The notes under the pieces were generated by a model. The model ran no database searches. It was not told where the DNA came from and saw only the letters and a program-made list of their open reading frames with translations. From assembly GCA_002422955.1 (NCBI GenBank), contig DITY01000174.1, positions 1 to 14,295 on the forward strand: a DNA stretch of 14,295 nucleotides. The letters are read 5' to 3'. Numbering within the stretch: the stretch's first letter is position 1; each line of letters begins with the position of its first letter. Origin of the DNA: Planctomycetaceae bacterium UBA6172 (GTDB taxonomy: Bacteria > Planctomycetota > Planctomycetia > Pirellulales > Pirellulaceae). Of this stretch, positions 14,246-14,295 are shown piece by piece. The position numbers and the translations under genes were made by a program.

Positions 14246-14295
14246 CGACGAACGCGAGTACCGCTTCGCACTGAGTACGAATGCGAGCGATGCTC
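14246..14295 (+). repeat. GAGTAC-rich degenerate repeat, right copy, reaching the window edge
   Basis: The plus strand carries GAGTACCGCT, then TGAGTACGA and related units, similar to the minus strand at 13849-13892. It runs to the window edge, so its true end is unknown. It is less regular than the left copy. Confidence 0.35.

Overview
The window is about 14.3 kb of roughly 60 % GC DNA, most likely from a planctomycete of the Pirellulales (Rhodopirellula-like). Several planctomycete hallmark families occur together: a giant secreted protein with an N-terminal LEPR-XLL-type motif and a C-terminal dockerin, a BBP7 outer-membrane beta-barrel, a planctomycete-type cytochrome (PSCyt1/PSD3/PSD5/PSD4/PSCyt3/PSD2, formerly DUF1587/1595/1592/1588/1585), and its usual partner carrying the HXXSHH motif (DUF1552). 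Genus and species cannot be fixed from the sequence alone.

Layout. Positions 2-628 (+) are the C-terminal end of a type I restriction enzyme R subunit whose start lies outside the window. It converges on the giant dockerin protein gene (807-5372, -) across a hairpin that could terminate both. Upstream on the same strand are the BBP7 barrel gene (5874-7052, -), with a good intrinsic terminator behind it, and a MoxR-like AAA+ ATPase gene (7508-8563, -). From 8953 the coding strand switches to plus: the cytochrome-type PSCyt/PSD protein (8953-11400), the Tat-exported HXXSHH protein (11440-12741, 39 bases downstream and probably in the same operon) and an OmpA-family lipoprotein (about 12919-13794). 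The last 500 bases have no convincing gene. They hold a REP-like inverted repeat, a second copy of one of its arms and two degenerate GAGTAC-rich segments.

Most products are exported: a surface protein with protease, adhesin-like and dockerin parts, an outer-membrane barrel, a secreted haem protein with a Tat partner, and a peptidoglycan-binding lipoprotein. The window is therefore mostly a cell-envelope region next to the end of a restriction-modification locus. Joint function of these genes is inference; only the cytochrome/HXXSHH pair is a well-known gene pair. The points most worth a second look are the displaced or missing third zinc ligand of the metalloprotease-like domain, the structured leader directly before the MoxR-like gene, the REP-like element at the right end, and the excess of the GCGATCGC octamer.
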